The position numbers and the translations under genes are program-made. The notes below the pieces were generated by a model. That model was not told the origin of the DNA. It was given only the letters and a program-made list of their open reading frames with translations, and searched no databases. From Caldifarciminota bacterium (GTDB taxonomy: Bacteria; WOR-3; Hydrothermia; WGAB01), in the NCBI GenBank assembly GCA_015489295.1, contig WGAB01000287.1, forward strand, positions 1 to 12,962: a DNA stretch of 12,962 bases. Direction: 5' to 3'. Shown one piece after another: positions 1-7,689 of this stretch (positions within the stretch are counted from its first letter, which is position 1; each line of letters begins with the position of its first letter).

Positions 1-342
1 CTTTTGCTCATGGGCAAGCGGAAACCGGAGTACACGCCCCATCTGGATACCGGTGACTTCGTCGTGGTGGTCAACGCGGAAAAGGTTCGGCTGACCGGCA
101 AGAAACTGGACCAGAAGATGTACTACCGGCATTCGGGGTATCCCGGGGGCCTGAAGGTTCGCACCGCCCGGCAGATGCTGGAGAGCCATCCGGAACGCGT
201 GATCCAGCTGGCGGTCAAGCGCATGTTGCCCAAGAACCGCCTGGGGCGGCGGATGCTGAAGCGGCTCAAGGTGTATGCCGGGCCGGTTCATCCCCATGCA
301 GCCCAGAAACCCAAGTTTTTGGATTTGAGCCAGCTTCGCTGA
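1..342 (+). CDS. rplM: 50S ribosomal protein L13 (5' end outside window)
   Basis: Large-subunit protein uL13, which binds 23S rRNA early in 50S assembly. The reading frame is open from base 1, so the first roughly 30 residues lie upstream of the window; 113 residues are visible against about 142 in the family. The visible part carries the conserved blocks [10 protein letters not shown], a [11 protein letters not shown] stretch, the [10 protein letters not shown] loop, an [13 protein letters not shown] block and the [14 protein letters not shown] segment near the C-terminus. The in-frame ATG at 10-12 is internal and not the true start. The gene is followed by rpsI after 15 nt, the standard L13-S9 pairing. 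Any promoter or leader for this operon lies outside the window. Identification is by recognition of family motifs and is very secure. Confidence 0.97.
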   Translation, partial: LLLMGKRKPEYTPHLDTGDFVVVVNAEKVRLTGKKLDQKMYYRHSGYPGGLKVRTARQMLESHPERVIQLAVKRMLPKNRLGRRMLKRLKVYAGPVHPHAAQKPKFLDLSQLR

Positions 343-357
343 GTTGGGAGGCACAGG

Positions 358-750
358 ATGCAAGAGATCATCTTCACGACGGGTTCCAGGAAACGGGCGG
401 TGGCCCGGCTCCGCCTGAAGCCCGGGGGCACGGGCCGGGTGTATGTCAACGGCCGTCGGCCCCTGGAGTATTTCCGGCGGGACGACCTGGTGATCCACGC
501 CCTGGAACCCCTCAAGGTGACCCGTACCGAGGGGAAGTTTGATGTGGTGGTGAAGGTCCACGGAGGCGGCCTTTCGGGCCAGGCCGGGGCGGTGCGCCAT
601 GCCCTCGCCCGGGCGCTGGTGACGGCCGATCCGGATCTTCGCGACACCTTGAAAAAGCACGGGATGCTCACCCGCGACCCGAGAGAGAAGGAGAGGATGA
701 AGTATGGACTCGCCAAGAGAAGAAAGGCGCCCCAGTTCTCCAAGCGTTGA
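358..750 (+). CDS. rpsI: 30S ribosomal protein S9
   Basis: Small-subunit protein uS9 (130 residues, the usual bacterial length), whose basic C-terminal tail reaches the P-site tRNA in the 30S head. The N-terminus has the [19 protein letters not shown] motif, the middle has the [21 protein letters not shown] segment, and the end is the classic [16 protein letters not shown] tail with terminal S-K-R. The start ATG is preceded by GGGAGG at 346-351 at good spacing. The last 47 nt are also the first 47 nt of rpsB in another frame, so the conserved S9 tail doubles as the translation initiation region and the S2 N-terminal extension. That overlap is unusual for this pair; otherwise the gene is ordinary. 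Confidence 0.98.
   Translation: MQEIIFTTGSRKRAVARLRLKPGGTGRVYVNGRRPLEYFRRDDLVIHALEPLKVTRTEGKFDVVVKVHGGGLSGQAGAVRHALARALVTADPDLRDTLKKHGMLTRDPREKERMKYGLAKRRKAPQFSKR
688..696 (+). promoter_or_regulatory. Ribosome binding site of rpsB inside rpsI
   Basis: AAGGAGAGG lies 7 nt upstream of ATG 704 and entirely within the rpsI coding sequence. It decides the rpsB start: the alternative in-frame GTG at 758, which would give the more usual short S2 N-terminus, has no purine-rich stretch upstream. Placement implies translational coupling of S2 to S9 synthesis (inference). Confidence 0.75.
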
Positions 751-1531
751 TCTTCCGGTGACCCTGCAGGACCTCCTGGAAGCCGGGGTCCACTTCGGCC
801 ATCGCCGCCAGCGCTGGAACCCCAAGATGAAACCCTACATCTTCACCGAGAAGCAGGGCATCCACATCATCGATCTCCGGCTGACCCTCCAGCTGCTCCG
901 ACGCGCCTACGAAAAGGTGATGGAAGTCGCCCGCGACAACGGCCGCATCCTCTTCGTGTGCACCAAGCGCCAGGGCAAGGACATCGTGAAGGAGGAGGCC
1001 CAGCGCGCCGGCGTGTTCTATGTGACCGAACGGTGGCTCGGCGGCATGCTCACCAACTTCCAGACCATCAAGAGCCGCATCGAGTACATGAAGGACCTGG
1101 AGCGCATGGAAGAAGACGGCCGCATGGCGCTGCTGCCTAAAAAGGAGGCCATCAAGCTCCGTCGGCAGCGGGAAAAACTGGAAAAGGTGCTGGGCGGCGT
1201 AAAGGACATGGACGCCCTGCCCGATCTCCTCTATGTGATCGATGTGCGGGAGGAGGAGATCGCGGTCAAGGAGGCCCGCAAACTCGGGATTCCGGTGGTG
1301 GCCTTGGTGGACACCGACGGCGACCCCGATATGGTGGACTACGTGATTCCGGGCAACGACGATGCCATCCGCAGCATCCGGTTGATCACCCGCGTGATCG
1401 CCGATGCCGTGATCGCCGGCAAACAGGGCCGGGATTATCTGGTGGAACAGCGGGCCTTTGAGGAGCCGGCCGAGGAGGCCGCCGAACCCCAGGAGTCCTC
1501 TGAGGAGAAGGAGGCACAGGAAAATGGCTGA
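704..1531 (+). CDS. rpsB: 30S ribosomal protein S2
   Basis: Small-subunit protein uS2, a late-assembling protein at the head-body junction of the 30S subunit. The 275-residue product has the signature [10 protein letters not shown] at about residues 24-33, [11 protein letters not shown], the IHIIDLRLT block, a [12 protein letters not shown] motif and the [20 protein letters not shown] stretch followed by [12 protein letters not shown] glutamate-rich tail fills residues 252-275 and is probably disordered. The chosen start at 704 gives about 18 extra N-terminal residues, rich in Arg, Ser and Pro, compared with GTG 758; it is preferred because of the strong ribosome binding site. The 3' end overlaps tsf by 8 nt. 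The rpsB-tsf-pyrH-frr order is widely conserved. The function is certain; the exact start is less so. Confidence 0.96.
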   Translation: MDSPREERRPSSPSVDLPVTLQDLLEAGVHFGHRRQRWNPKMKPYIFTEKQGIHIIDLRLTLQLLRRAYEKVMEVARDNGRILFVCTKRQGKDIVKEEAQRAGVFYVTERWLGGMLTNFQTIKSRIEYMKDLERMEEDGRMALLPKKEAIKLRRQREKLEKVLGGVKDMDALPDLLYVIDVREEEIAVKEARKLGIPVVALVDTDGDPDMVDYVIPGNDDAIRSIRLITRVIADAVIAGKQGRDYLVEQRAFEEPAEEAAEPQESSEEKEAQENG

Positions 1532-2123
1532 GATCACCGCCAAGATGGTAAAAGAGCTCCGCGACCGCACGGGCGCGGGTTTTCTGGATTGCAAGATCGC
1601 CCTGGAAAAAACCGGGGGCGATATGGAAAAGGCCGTGGAAGAGCTCCGCAAGATGGGGGCCGCCAAGGCCGAAAAGAAGATGGCCCGCGAGGCCAACGAG
1701 GGCCTGATTGAGGCCTACATCCACCCGGGGGCCAAGCTCGGGGTCCTGGTAGAGGTCAACTGCGAAACGGATTTCGTGGCCAACACCCAGGAGTTCCGCA
1801 CCCTGGCCCACGACATCGCGTTGCAGATCGCCGCATCTGATCCCATTGCGGTGTCCCGCGAGGATGTTCCGCAGGAGGTCATTGAAAAGGAAAAGGAGAT
1901 CTATCGGGCCCAGGTGGAGAAAACCGGGAAGCCCCCGCACATCATCGAGAAGATCGTGGAGGGCAAGCTGGAGAAGTTTTTCCAGGAGAAGGTGCTCCTG
2001 GAACAGCCCTTCATCAAGGATCCTTCCAAAACCGTGGGGGACCTCATCAAGGAGTACATCGCCCGGATTGGCGAGAACATCAAGGTGCGCCGGTTCTGCC
2101 GGTTCCGGGTGGGCGAGGAGTAA
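1524..2123 (+). CDS. tsf: Elongation factor Ts (short form)
   Basis: Nucleotide exchange factor that releases GDP from EF-Tu. The 199-residue protein shows the N-terminal UBA-like helices with the signature [13 protein letters not shown] (residues 16-28), [10 protein letters not shown], and the TDFVA motif (82-86) whose Asp-Phe side chains insert near the EF-Tu magnesium site. The C-terminal part, [18 protein letters not shown] then GENIKVRRF, is present. It is about 80 residues shorter than E. coli EF-Ts (283), lacking the second repeat of the core as in Thermus and Thermotoga proteins. The ATG at 1524 sits 9 nt after GGAGAAGGAGG (1504-1514); an upstream in-frame ATG at 1458 gives only an Arg/Pro-rich shadow of rpsB and is rejected. 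It overlaps rpsB by 8 nt. Confidence 0.97.
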   Translation: MAEITAKMVKELRDRTGAGFLDCKIALEKTGGDMEKAVEELRKMGAAKAEKKMAREANEGLIEAYIHPGAKLGVLVEVNCETDFVANTQEFRTLAHDIALQIAASDPIAVSREDVPQEVIEKEKEIYRAQVEKTGKPPHIIEKIVEGKLEKFFQEKVLLEQPFIKDPSKTVGDLIKEYIARIGENIKVRRFCRFRVGEE

Positions 2124-2150
2124 CAGGCGGTCGTATGCCGCTCAAGCCAA

Positions 2151-2861
2151 ATGGGGCTTCAATACCGTCGGGTGATCCTCAAAGTCTCCGGCGAAATGCT
2201 CGGAGAGGGGGATGACAACTTTGCCCCAGCCCGGTTCCGGTATCTGATTCAGGAAATCCAGGCCGCCCTTCAACTCGGTGCCCAGCTGGGTATCGTGGTG
2301 GGGGGCGGCAATGTTTTTCGCGGCCGCAATGTGCAACACCTGGGTGTCCACCGGGTAACCGGCGACGCCATGGGCATGCTGGGCACCGTGATCAATGCCC
2401 TGGCCCTGGCCGATCTGCTGGAACAGGCCGGGGTGCCCGCTTCGGTGCTCGCCGCCCGCGAGGTGGAGGCCCTGGTGCCCCGGTACCACCCCCAAAAGGC
2501 CCGGGAAGCCTTAGAGGCCGGCCGGGTGGTGCTCCTGGCCGGGGGCACGGGCAACCCCTTCTTTACCACCGATACGGCCGCAGCCCTGAGGGCCGCGGAA
2601 CTCCAGGCCGACGCCGTGCTCAAGGCCACCAAGGTCCGGGGTGTGTTCACCGGAGACCCCGAAACCGACCCCTCGGCCCGGTTCCTGCCCGAACTCACCT
2701 TCCAGGAGATGATTGAACGCCGGCTGCGGGTGGTGGATCTCACGGCCGCCACCCTGCTTTTGGAAGCCCGGATTCCCCTGGTGGTGTTTGCCCTGCTGGA
2801 GCCCGGCACCCTGGTGCGGGTGCTCCAGGGCGAACGCGTGGGAACCCTGGTGAAGCCTTAG
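2151..2861 (+). CDS. pyrH: UMP kinase
   Basis: Hexameric amino-acid-kinase-fold enzyme that phosphorylates UMP to UDP with ATP, the entry to all UTP and CTP synthesis. The 236-residue protein has the phosphate-binding KVSGE at 11-15, GGGNVFRG at 51-58, GDAMGMLGTVINALA from residue 71, and GTGNPFFTTDTAA from residue 132, all diagnostic. In E. coli-type enzymes these residues bind UMP, ATP and the regulators GTP and UTP. The only in-frame start after the upstream stop TAA (2121-2123) and before the fold is ATG 2151, but it has no obvious Shine-Dalgarno; the nearby AGGCGG (2125-2130) instead fits ATG 2135 of a 26-codon out-of-frame reading frame ending at 2215. The gene follows tsf by 27 nt. Product certain; translation initiation is odd. 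Confidence 0.97.
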   Translation: MGLQYRRVILKVSGEMLGEGDDNFAPARFRYLIQEIQAALQLGAQLGIVVGGGNVFRGRNVQHLGVHRVTGDAMGMLGTVINALALADLLEQAGVPASVLAAREVEALVPRYHPQKAREALEAGRVVLLAGGTGNPFFTTDTAAALRAAELQADAVLKATKVRGVFTGDPETDPSARFLPELTFQEMIERRLRVVDLTAATLLLEARIPLVVFALLEPGTLVRVLQGERVGTLVKP

Positions 2862-2880
2862 AAACAAAGGGGGAGAAACC

Positions 2881-3444
2881 ATGGCCACCATTGAAGAGGT
2901 TTATCGGGATGTCGAGGAGCGGATGGCCAAGTCGCTCCAGGCTTTCAAGCAGGAAATCCTCAAGATCCGCACGGGTCGGGCCAGCCCCGCGCTCCTGGAG
3001 AGCATCAAGGTGGAGTACTACGGCAACCCGATTCCGCTGCAGCAGATTGCCTCCATTTCCGTGGTGGGGCCTCGGCTCCTGCGGGTGCAGCCCTGGGACA
3101 AGTCGGTGATCGGCGAGATCGACCGCGCCATCCGTTCATCGGGCCTGGGCCTGAACCCCCAGATCGACGGCGACACGATCCGGGTGCCTATTCCGCCCCT
3201 GTCCGACGAGCGGCGCCAGGATCTGGTCAAACTGGTGCACAAGCTGGCCGAAGACGCCCGGGTGGCCATCCGAAATATCCGGCGCGACGGCATCGAGCGG
3301 ATCCGGAAGATGGAAAAGAACCACGAGATCTCCGAGGACGACAGCAAGCGGGCCCAGGACAAGATCCAGAAGATCCACGACAAGTACATCAAGGAGATCA
3401 ACGAGGCCGCCGAGAAAAAGGAAAAGGAGATCCGGGAGGAATAG
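2881..3444 (+). CDS. frr: Ribosome recycling factor
   Basis: RRF splits post-termination 70S ribosomes together with EF-G. At 187 residues it has normal length (E. coli 185) and the two-domain pattern: a long helical bundle made of the N-terminal segment (about 1-30, RMAKSLQAFKQEI, then RTGRASPALLESI) and the C-terminal two thirds, with a small beta domain between (YYGNPIPLQQIASISV, then the PWDKSVIGEIDRAI stretch). The conserved RVPIPPLSDERRQDLVK and the Lys/Glu-rich C-terminal helices follow. The ATG at 2881 is preceded by AAGGGGGAG at good spacing. It lies 19 nt after pyrH and 4 nt before uppS. Nothing unusual in the sequence. Confidence 0.97.
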   Translation: MATIEEVYRDVEERMAKSLQAFKQEILKIRTGRASPALLESIKVEYYGNPIPLQQIASISVVGPRLLRVQPWDKSVIGEIDRAIRSSGLGLNPQIDGDTIRVPIPPLSDERRQDLVKLVHKLAEDARVAIRNIRRDGIERIRKMEKNHEISEDDSKRAQDKIQKIHDKYIKEINEAAEKKEKEIREE

Positions 3445-3448
3445 CCGG

Positions 3449-4153
3449 TTGGAAATTCCCCGACACATCGCCATCATCATGGACGGCAACGGCCGATGGG
3501 CACGGCAGCGGGGCCTGCCGCGGGTCTTCGGCCATAAGGTGGGGGTGGAATCGGTGCGCGAGGTGGTGCGCGTGTGCGCCGAACTGGGGGTGGAGTACCT
3601 CACCCTGTACACCTTTTCCCGGGAGAACTGGCGCCGCCCCTCCCGGGAGGTCAAAACCCTGATGGCCATGCTGCAGCACCTCCTGCAACGGGAGGTGGAG
3701 GAACTGAACCGCCGCAATGTGTCCATCCGGGCCATCGGCCGGATCCACGAACTGCCCCCGGAGGTACAGGAGCGGCTGCAGTGGGCCATCGAAACCACCC
3801 GCCACAACACGGGCCTGAAACTCTATCTGGCCCTTTCCTACGGGGCCCGGGCCGAGATCTGGGACGCGGCCCTGAAACTGGTCCGCGCCGTGCAGGAGGG
3901 CAGGGTGCGGCCCGAGGACCTCAACGAAGAGGACTTTCGGCAGTTCCTGTACGATCCCGAACTGCCGGATCCCGACCTCCTGATTCGCACCTCGGGCGAA
4001 CTCCGGGTGTCCAACTTCCTGCTCTGGCAGATCGCCTATACCGAGATCTATGTGACCCCTACCTACTGGCCCGATTTCCGCCGCCGGGAATTGCTCCAGG
4101 CGATTGAGGAATACAACCGTCGGGAACGACGCTTCGGAGGCGTGCCCGAGTGA
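3449..4153 (+). CDS. uppS: Isoprenyl transferase (undecaprenyl diphosphate synthase family)
   Basis: Cis-prenyltransferase that extends farnesyl diphosphate with isopentenyl diphosphate to the C55 lipid carrier used for peptidoglycan and surface polysaccharide. The 234-residue protein opens with HIAIIMDGNGRWARQRG; Asp12 is the catalytic Mg-binding aspartate. Further signatures are LTLYTFSRENWRRP, LALSYGAR, and RTSGELRVSNFLLWQ (from Arg180) followed by the YTEIYVTPTYWPDF segment, which supply diphosphate-binding arginines and Glu199. The start is a TTG at 3449, 8 nt after GGGAGGA (3434-3440); no other start precedes the IMDGNGRW motif in frame closely enough. It overlaps cdsA by 4 nt (GTGA). 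Chain length of the product cannot be read from sequence; C55 is inferred from context. Confidence 0.95.
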   Translation: MEIPRHIAIIMDGNGRWARQRGLPRVFGHKVGVESVREVVRVCAELGVEYLTLYTFSRENWRRPSREVKTLMAMLQHLLQREVEELNRRNVSIRAIGRIHELPPEVQERLQWAIETTRHNTGLKLYLALSYGARAEIWDAALKLVRAVQEGRVRPEDLNEEDFRQFLYDPELPDPDLLIRTSGELRVSNFLLWQIAYTEIYVTPTYWPDFRRRELLQAIEEYNRRERRFGGVPE

Positions 4154-4953
4154 TTCCGGGCCTGGTGCAGCGGGTACTGGTCGGAGCGTTGCTCCTGGCG
4201 GTGTTCCTGGCCCTCACCTGGCTGGGCGGCTGGGCCTTCTGGGTGCTGGTGGCTGGCTTTCTGGGCCTGGCCCTCTGGGAGTACCTGCGGATCGCCCAGC
4301 CCGGCCGGGGCTGGCCCGCCATCCTGGGGGTGGGGTTCCAGAGCGGCTTTCTGGCCTGGATTGCGTACGGCCTGAGCCGGAACCGGCTGCCCTCCCTGGA
4401 GGGAGTCGTGCTGGGCCTGTGGGGCCTTCTGGCCTTTTACTTTTTCGTGTGGATGGTGCTGTACCGGCAGGAGGGCTTCCGGATCACCCGCGACCTGCTG
4501 TTTGGCCATCTGTACATCGGCATCCCCGGCATGCTGGCCCTCTGGATCCGGCATCAGGGCCTGTGGGCCGTGCTGTATCCGGCCTTTGTGGTGTTCGTGT
4601 TTGATTCCCTGGCCCTGTTCTTCGGCCTGGCCCTGGGCCGGCACCCGCTGGCGCCGGCGGTGAGCCCCCGGAAAACCTGGGAGGGGTTCCTCCTGGGCTG
4701 GCTCTTTACCGTGCCCGTGGCCCTGCTGTTGCCGGGGTTCCCCTGGGCCGTGCGGGTGGGCGTGGCGGCCCTGGTGCCGCCGGTGGCCCAGGTGGGCGAC
4801 CTGGCAGAATCGGCCTTTAAACGCCTGCACGGCCGCAAGGACACCTCACGCCTTTTCGGCGAGCACGGCGGCGCCCTGGACCGGGTGGACAGCCTGCTTC
4901 TGGTGATTCCGGCCTTTTTCCTGATCCTGCGCTGGCTCGGAGGTGGCGCATGA
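4150..4953 (+). CDS. cdsA: Phosphatidate cytidylyltransferase (CDP-diglyceride synthase)
   Basis: Integral membrane enzyme that makes CDP-diacylglycerol from phosphatidate and CTP, the branch point of phospholipid synthesis. The 267-residue protein is almost entirely hydrophobic with about seven or eight membrane segments. The family signature is at residues 221-247: SAFKRLHGRKDTSRLFGEHG followed by GALDRVD, with Lys230-Asp231 and Asp244/Asp247 as conserved polar residues; upstream is AVSPRKTWEGFLLG with the DSLALFFG block before it. The usual proline in the P-G-H-G-G segment is replaced (LFGEHGG). The GTG start overlaps the uppS stop (GTGA) and is preceded by CGGAGGCG. The uppS-cdsA pair is conserved; the usual follower dxr is replaced here by a MazG-like gene, overlapping by 4 nt. 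Confidence 0.95.
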   Translation: MIPGLVQRVLVGALLLAVFLALTWLGGWAFWVLVAGFLGLALWEYLRIAQPGRGWPAILGVGFQSGFLAWIAYGLSRNRLPSLEGVVLGLWGLLAFYFFVWMVLYRQEGFRITRDLLFGHLYIGIPGMLALWIRHQGLWAVLYPAFVVFVFDSLALFFGLALGRHPLAPAVSPRKTWEGFLLGWLFTVPVALLLPGFPWAVRVGVAALVPPVAQVGDLAESAFKRLHGRKDTSRLFGEHGGALDRVDSLLLVIPAFFLILRWLGGGA

Positions 4954-5261
4954 CCCTGAAGGAACTCCAGGAGATCATCCGCAAGACCTACCTGCACAAG
5001 GACCGGCAACGGGGCCTGGAGGGCACCTTCATGTGGTTCGCCGAGGAGGTGGGCGAACTGGCCCAGGCCCTGCGCAAGGGCGATCGCGAGGCCCTGCGGG
5101 TGGAGTTCTCCGATACCCTGGCCTGGTTACTGTCCCTGGCAAACCTGGCCGGGGTGGACATGGAGGAAGCTGCCCGGCGCTATGCCCACGGATGCCCCAA
5201 GTGCGGCCATATCCCCTGCCGCTGCGGTGAGGTGCGGAATACCTATCCCGAACCTGAGTAA
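4950..5261 (+). CDS. MazG-like nucleotide pyrophosphohydrolase with Cys-rich tail
   Basis: Small (103 residues) all-alpha NTP pyrophosphatase-type protein. MazG-family enzymes hydrolyse (d)NTPs to the monophosphate and pyrophosphate, often as a house-cleaning activity. The metal-binding pattern is clear: E33-V-G-E36 in the first long helix (WFAEEVGELAQAL) and E52-F-S-D55 in the next (VEFSDTLAWLLSLAN). A C-terminal CPKCGHIPCRC (Cys82, 85, 90, 92) could bind one zinc ion; that is inferred from the spacing. The ATG overlaps the cdsA stop (ATGA) with GGAGGTGG just upstream, so it is translated as the last gene of this operon. Substrate is unknown. Only 17 nt separate its stop from the stop of the convergent receptor gene, and no terminator hairpin is visible there. 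Confidence 0.85.
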   Translation: MTLKELQEIIRKTYLHKDRQRGLEGTFMWFAEEVGELAQALRKGDREALRVEFSDTLAWLLSLANLAGVDMEEAARRYAHGCPKCGHIPCRCGEVRNTYPEPE

Positions 5262-5278
5262 CCCCCGATACCCCGCGT

Positions 5279-7660
5279 TTAGAAGAAGTCGGGTTCCCCT
5301 TCCGGCTCCTCGGGTACCGGCCGTTGGGGCCGTTTCGGACGGTAGTTGTTGAACACGTACCGCAGGGACACCGAAACCCGGGGCGCCTGCGTTTGAAACC
5401 TTCGGGACACCTGGGTGGTTCCCGTGGTGCTGGTATACGCCCACCGGGCGGTTCCCAGGGCGTCGCGCACCTGAAGGGTCACGCTGAAGTTCCGGCGGAA
5501 GGAGTATTTCCAGGCCAGGTCCAGGGTGGCGAAGCCTTCCCGGGTGCCCTGGGAGGTGGCCGAGGGGCTCCGGTACCGCAGGTGCACCTGGAACGTGGAG
5601 CGTTGCCCTACGGTGAGGTCATTTCGGAGCCGCAGGGAGCGGTTCCAGCTCCTTCGCAGGGTTTGTGGGGTTTCCAGGGTGTACCGGTGGAAATCCAGGG
5701 TCCAGCGGAGGGACCAGAAGGGCAGGGGGGAGTAGTCCACCGTGAAGTCGCCGCCCCAGGCCTCGGAGGTGCCCACGTTCTCGTAGGTGTGGAGGATCAC
5801 GCCATCTTCGTAGGGCTCCTGGACTCGCTCGATGCGGTTGTGGGTTTTTCGGACATAGAGTTCTGCGGTAACGAAGGCGGGCCCCAGCGGGGTTTGAAGA
5901 CTCAGGTCCAGGGCATGGGTATAGGCGGGCCGGAGCTTCGGGTTCCCCTGATGCACGTTGTTGGGGTCCAGCCAGGTGGGATAGGGTTCCAGCCACCAGG
6001 AGCGGGGACGCCGGATCCGTCGGGAATAGCCCACCATCACCTGGCGATGGGCCCCGAGATCCCGGGAGAGGTGTAGGCTGGGGAAAAGGTCCCACCGGTT
6101 GAGCCGAAAGGTGTCCTGGGTGCCTGCCAGGAAGAGGTTGCGGTGGGTGTACTCCAGGCGGAGCCCCACCTGGAGGCCCCAGGGTCCCTGCTCGCCGCTC
6201 AGCAGGCCGTACAGGGCTCCGTGCCGCCGGAGGAATCGGAAGTCGTAGCCATAGGCAGGCTGGTCCACGAAATCCTGGGCGCTGGTGTCATACAGGGCGT
6301 AGGCTTTGAGGGTGCGGCTTTGGGTTTGGCGAACCTCGGCGCCCAGTTCCAGCTTGCCCTGTTGGCCCAGGGGACGGCGGTAAAACCCGTTGCCGCGCCA
6401 GTGGGTCGAGGGGCCCTCTTCCGTGGATCGCTGGCCCTGGGTCAGCAGGCCTCCGTCGTATCGCACGCTCTGGGAGTGTTCCCTGCCCTGCCGACGGGTG
6501 TAGGAGAGGTCCAGGGAAAGCCGATGTCGTCGGCTTCCGAAGTCGTGCTGGAAGGATCCAAAGAGCGACACGTGGGGGCTGGTGCGTTGCCACTGGTCAT
6601 GGGTGCGGTAGGTGGTGTCCGAAACCGTGGAATCGAACCGGGTTTCCTGATAGATCAGGTCAAAGGCGCGCCGCATGCTCCACTGGCCCCAACTGCCGCC
6701 CAAACTCAGGAAATTCTGGCCCAGCCGAAGCTCGATGCCGCCCCGAAGCCCATAGGGGCCGAAACGCCGTTCGTAGGTGCCCTCAGACCGGCGTTCCAGT
6801 TCAGGGGTTTGCTGAACCCCGGTGTAGGTTCCGGGAAAGGACCGCTGGTTGGCGTAGCCGCTCAGGTAAAGGTTGATCGGGCCCGATCGGCGGTTGACCA
6901 CGAAGTCGCCGCCCATCCGCTCGGTGTGTCCGGCGTGGAGATTCACGATGCCCCCGATGCCGGGGTTCCGACGTTTCTTCAGGATGACGTTGATGATGCC
7001 CACCTCGCCCTCGGGATCGTAACGCGCCGAGGGGGAGGTGATGATCTCGATCCGGTCGATGATGCTGGCCGGGAGCTGGGCCAGGGCGTCCGAGGGGTCC
7101 ATCAGGGTGGGGCGTCCGTCGATCAGCAGGGTGAAGTTGCTGCTGCCCCGCAGCTGGACCTTGCCCTCCAGGTCAACGGTGATCGAGGGTACGGTTTCCA
7201 GAACCTCCAGCGCCGTGCCCGAGGCAGCCGTGGCCTGGCGACTCACGTGCACCACCTTGCGGTCGATTTTGAAGGTGACCGGAGGCGCCTGGGCCGTGAC
7301 CTCTACGGGTTCGGTGGTCAGTACGGTGGCCTCCAGAGGAATGGTGCCCAGGTCCACGGAAAAGGTGTCCGGCGAGAGGTGCACGGGGCCCAGGGTTCGT
7401 TTCCGGTATCCCAGGAAGTCCACCGTCAGGAAATAGCGGCCCGGGCGGAGTCCGGTGAGCTGGAACCGGCCCCGGGCGTCGGTGGCGGCACCGGTCACCT
7501 GGGTGCTGTCGGGAAGCCGATAGAGGAGTACGCTGGCGTATTCCAGGGGAATGTGTTGCTGGGCGTCCACCACCCGTCCGGTGATGCGGCCGGTGCCGGC
7601 TGCCGCCGATAAAGCCGTCGAGAACCCGAGCAAACCTAAGAGCAGTCCAAAGCGGTCCAT
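5279..7660 (-). CDS. Outer-membrane beta-barrel receptor (TonB-dependent receptor-like) with carboxypeptidase-regulatory-like domain
   Basis: A 793-residue outer-membrane protein. A signal peptide (about residues 1-21, hydrophobic LLLGLLG then SAAAG) is followed by a carboxypeptidase-regulatory-like beta-sandwich at about 24-105 (GRITGRVVDAQ, GRFQLTGLRPGRYFLTV, GYR), a plug domain at about 120-230 (VLETVPSITVDLEGKVQLRG, LIDGRP, IDRIEIITSPSARYDPEGEV, GIINVILKK), and a long barrel rich in alternating aromatic strands up to about 770. A 20-residue Pro/Arg then Pro/Glu-rich tail ends in Asp-Phe-Phe. This matches the outer-membrane beta-barrel family common in FCB bacteria. The ligand is unknown and no TonB, ExbBD or SusD partner is in the window. 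ATG 7660 has GGAGGGAGG 9 nt upstream. It follows the rplQ terminator directly and has no recognisable promoter of its own. Confidence 0.9.
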   Translation of the reverse strand: MDRFGLLLGLLGFSTALSAAAGTGRITGRVVDAQQHIPLEYASVLLYRLPDSTQVTGAATDARGRFQLTGLRPGRYFLTVDFLGYRKRTLGPVHLSPDTFSVDLGTIPLEATVLTTEPVEVTAQAPPVTFKIDRKVVHVSRQATAASGTALEVLETVPSITVDLEGKVQLRGSSNFTLLIDGRPTLMDPSDALAQLPASIIDRIEIITSPSARYDPEGEVGIINVILKKRRNPGIGGIVNLHAGHTERMGGDFVVNRRSGPINLYLSGYANQRSFPGTYTGVQQTPELERRSEGTYERRFGPYGLRGGIELRLGQNFLSLGGSWGQWSMRRAFDLIYQETRFDSTVSDTTYRTHDQWQRTSPHVSLFGSFQHDFGSRRHRLSLDLSYTRRQGREHSQSVRYDGGLLTQGQRSTEEGPSTHWRGNGFYRRPLGQQGKLELGAEVRQTQSRTLKAYALYDTSAQDFVDQPAYGYDFRFLRRHGALYGLLSGEQGPWGLQVGLRLEYTHRNLFLAGTQDTFRLNRWDLFPSLHLSRDLGAHRQVMVGYSRRIRRPRSWWLEPYPTWLDPNNVHQGNPKLRPAYTHALDLSLQTPLGPAFVTAELYVRKTHNRIERVQEPYEDGVILHTYENVGTSEAWGGDFTVDYSPLPFWSLRWTLDFHRYTLETPQTLRRSWNRSLRLRNDLTVGQRSTFQVHLRYRSPSATSQGTREGFATLDLAWKYSFRRNFSVTLQVRDALGTARWAYTSTTGTTQVSRRFQTQAPRVSVSLRYVFNNYRPKRPQRPVPEEPEGEPDFF

Positions 7661-7689
7661 AGAGCAGGACCTCCCTCCGGAGATTTTTC

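Noticed and set aside
758..760. GTG as the start of rpsB.
   Set aside because: It would give the usual S2 length at the N-terminus, but no Shine-Dalgarno precedes it, whereas ATG 704 has a strong one; kept only as an alternative.
1458..1523. Upstream ATG giving a 22-residue extension to EF-Ts.
   Set aside because: The extension is Arg/Pro-rich shadow of rpsB, and ATG 1524 matches the conserved EF-Ts N-terminus with a strong ribosome binding site just before it.
668..1696. A 342-codon minus-strand frame across rpsB and the start of tsf.
   Set aside because: Opposite strand of clear ribosomal genes, His/Leu-rich shadow translation, no ribosome binding site.
6143..7612. A 489-codon open frame on the + strand.
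   Set aside because: Antisense shadow of the receptor gene; its Gly/Val/Ala-rich translation has no recognisable domain, while the minus-strand product has signal peptide, plug and barrel.
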